Below, piece after piece: positions 4,822 through 5,448 of a stretch of 5,448 nucleotides of DNA. The stretch lies in assembly GCA_002367305.1 (NCBI GenBank), contig DFBG01000053.1:1-5448 (forward strand), given 5' to 3'. Position 1 is the first letter of the stretch; the number at the start of each line of letters is the position of its first letter. A program made the position numbers and the translations under genes. The notes under the pieces were generated by a model. The model was not told where the DNA came from. It ran no database searches and was given only the letters and a program-made list of their open reading frames with translations. Origin of the DNA: Actinobacteria bacterium UBA3086. GTDB taxonomy: Bacteria; Actinomycetota; Coriobacteriia; Anaerosomatales; UBA3086.

Positions 4822-5448
4822 CTACTCGTCGGCCTGAGTCTCAGAGGGGGCGTCGTCGCTATCATCCGCTTGAAAATGAGCTGATTCAAACAGTCCCAGC
4901 CAGTACGCCATGAGAGCGGACAGCAGCGCGAGTACCACGAATGTGCCGAGCTTGAGGATTGTCGGCGCATAGCGAACCGCATAGCCTCCCACAGAGAGGG
5001 CGGCGGACCACACGTAGATGATCAGCACCGTCTGCCTCTGGTCGAATCCTCGACCGAGCAGGCGATGGTGGATATGCCCCTTGTCGGCCTCTTGGATGGG
5101 GCGATTGTGTTTGAGCCGTCGGACTATCGCCGATGCCGTATCGAAGATGGGCACACCTATGATGAGCAGCGGAACGGCGAGAGCGATCGCTGCCACCGAC
5201 TTCATGACACCCAGAAGCGAGATGGTCGCCAAAGCGAACCCCAGGAACATCGCACCAGAGTCGCCCATGAAGATGGAGGCGGGATTGAAGTTGAATCCCA
5301 GGAAGCCGATGCACGCACCGATGAGCGCGGCGGCGAATGCTGCCGCTTCGAGACGATTGCCCTGTGCCGCGAGCACGAGGAAACTCGTGGCGGCGATGGC
5401 GGTGACTCCTGCCGCCAGACCGTCCAGACCATCTATGAGGTTGATCAC
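4822..5448 (-). CDS. wecA: Polyprenyl-phosphate HexNAc-1-phosphate transferase, C-terminal part (WecA/TagO/MraY family)
   Basis: The visible 208 residues are the C-terminal part of a family member usually around 350 residues long. The gene continues past the right edge, and the GTG at the very edge is probably an internal valine. These multi-pass membrane enzymes move a HexNAc-1-phosphate from a UDP-sugar to undecaprenyl- or decaprenyl-phosphate, the first step of many cell-wall glycan pathways. Seen motifs: NLIDGLDGLAAG at 3-14, the NFNPASIFMGDSG block at 53-65 (catalytic-site aspartate Asp63), Asp103 and Arg110 in the cytoplasmic loop, and the HIHHRL box at 125-130 typical of WecA/TagO. Further hydrophobic helices follow (about 140-157, 163-187), then an acidic tail rich in Asp, Glu and Ser. 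The exact sugar cannot be read from sequence. In Mycobacterium the wecA (rfe) gene occupies the same place before the atp operon. Confidence 0.9.
   Translation of the reverse strand: MINLIDGLDGLAAGVTAIAATSFLVLAAQGNRLEAAAFAAALIGACIGFLGFNFNPASIFMGDSGAMFLGFALATISLLGVMKSVAAIALAVPLLIIGVPIFDTASAIVRRLKHNRPIQEADKGHIHHRLLGRGFDQRQTVLIIYVWSAALSVGGYAVRYAPTILKLGTFVVLALLSALMAYWLGLFESAHFQADDSDDAPSETQADE

Overview
The window carries a minus-strand stretch of an F-type ATP synthase operon. Read in the direction of transcription (right to left) it holds the 3' end of a WecA/TagO/MraY-like polyprenyl-phosphate sugar-1-phosphate transferase gene (5448-4822), a short AtpI-like membrane protein gene (4581-4213), atpB (subunit a), atpE (c), atpF (b), atpH (delta), atpA (alpha) and the first 88 codons of atpG (gamma), cut by the left edge. 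The rest of atpG, and normally atpD and atpC, would follow beyond position 1. No convincing gene lies on the plus strand. The long plus-strand open frames opposite atpA, atpH and atpF are GC-driven shadows.

Organism: the DNA is GC-rich (roughly 58-60% by eye). The order wecA-like, atpI-like, atpBEFHAG matches the arrangement known in Actinomycetota such as Mycobacterium. Here, however, b and delta are separate proteins and alpha lacks the long mycobacterial C-terminal tail. I infer an actinobacterial lineage, possibly Coriobacteriia-like. This is a family-level guess from memory, not a measured assignment. GTG and TTG starts are common in the cluster (atpB, atpE, atpA GTG; atpF TTG).

How it works together: a, b and c form the membrane Fo motor. 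Ion flow through a (Arg212) drives the c ring (Glu65), and b with delta forms the peripheral stalk that holds alpha3beta3 while gamma rotates. The c-subunit residues indicate proton rather than sodium coupling. Genes are tightly packed: atpF/atpH overlap by 8 nt, the atpH stop abuts the atpA start, and 9 nt separate atpA from atpG. The larger gaps are between wecA and atpI (a good vegetative-type promoter plus an approximately 135-nt leader with inverted repeats) and between atpB and atpE (87 nt with two hairpins and a strong Shine-Dalgarno, consistent with boosted c-subunit synthesis).

Overall this is a conserved housekeeping region. The points worth a second look are regulatory (promoter and leader, atpB-atpE hairpins, atpF TTG start in a small hairpin) and structural (an approximately 11-residue insertion in alpha, and the swapped His/Glu pair in subunit a). 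I found no mobile element, CRISPR array, tRNA, rRNA or novel defence-like system.
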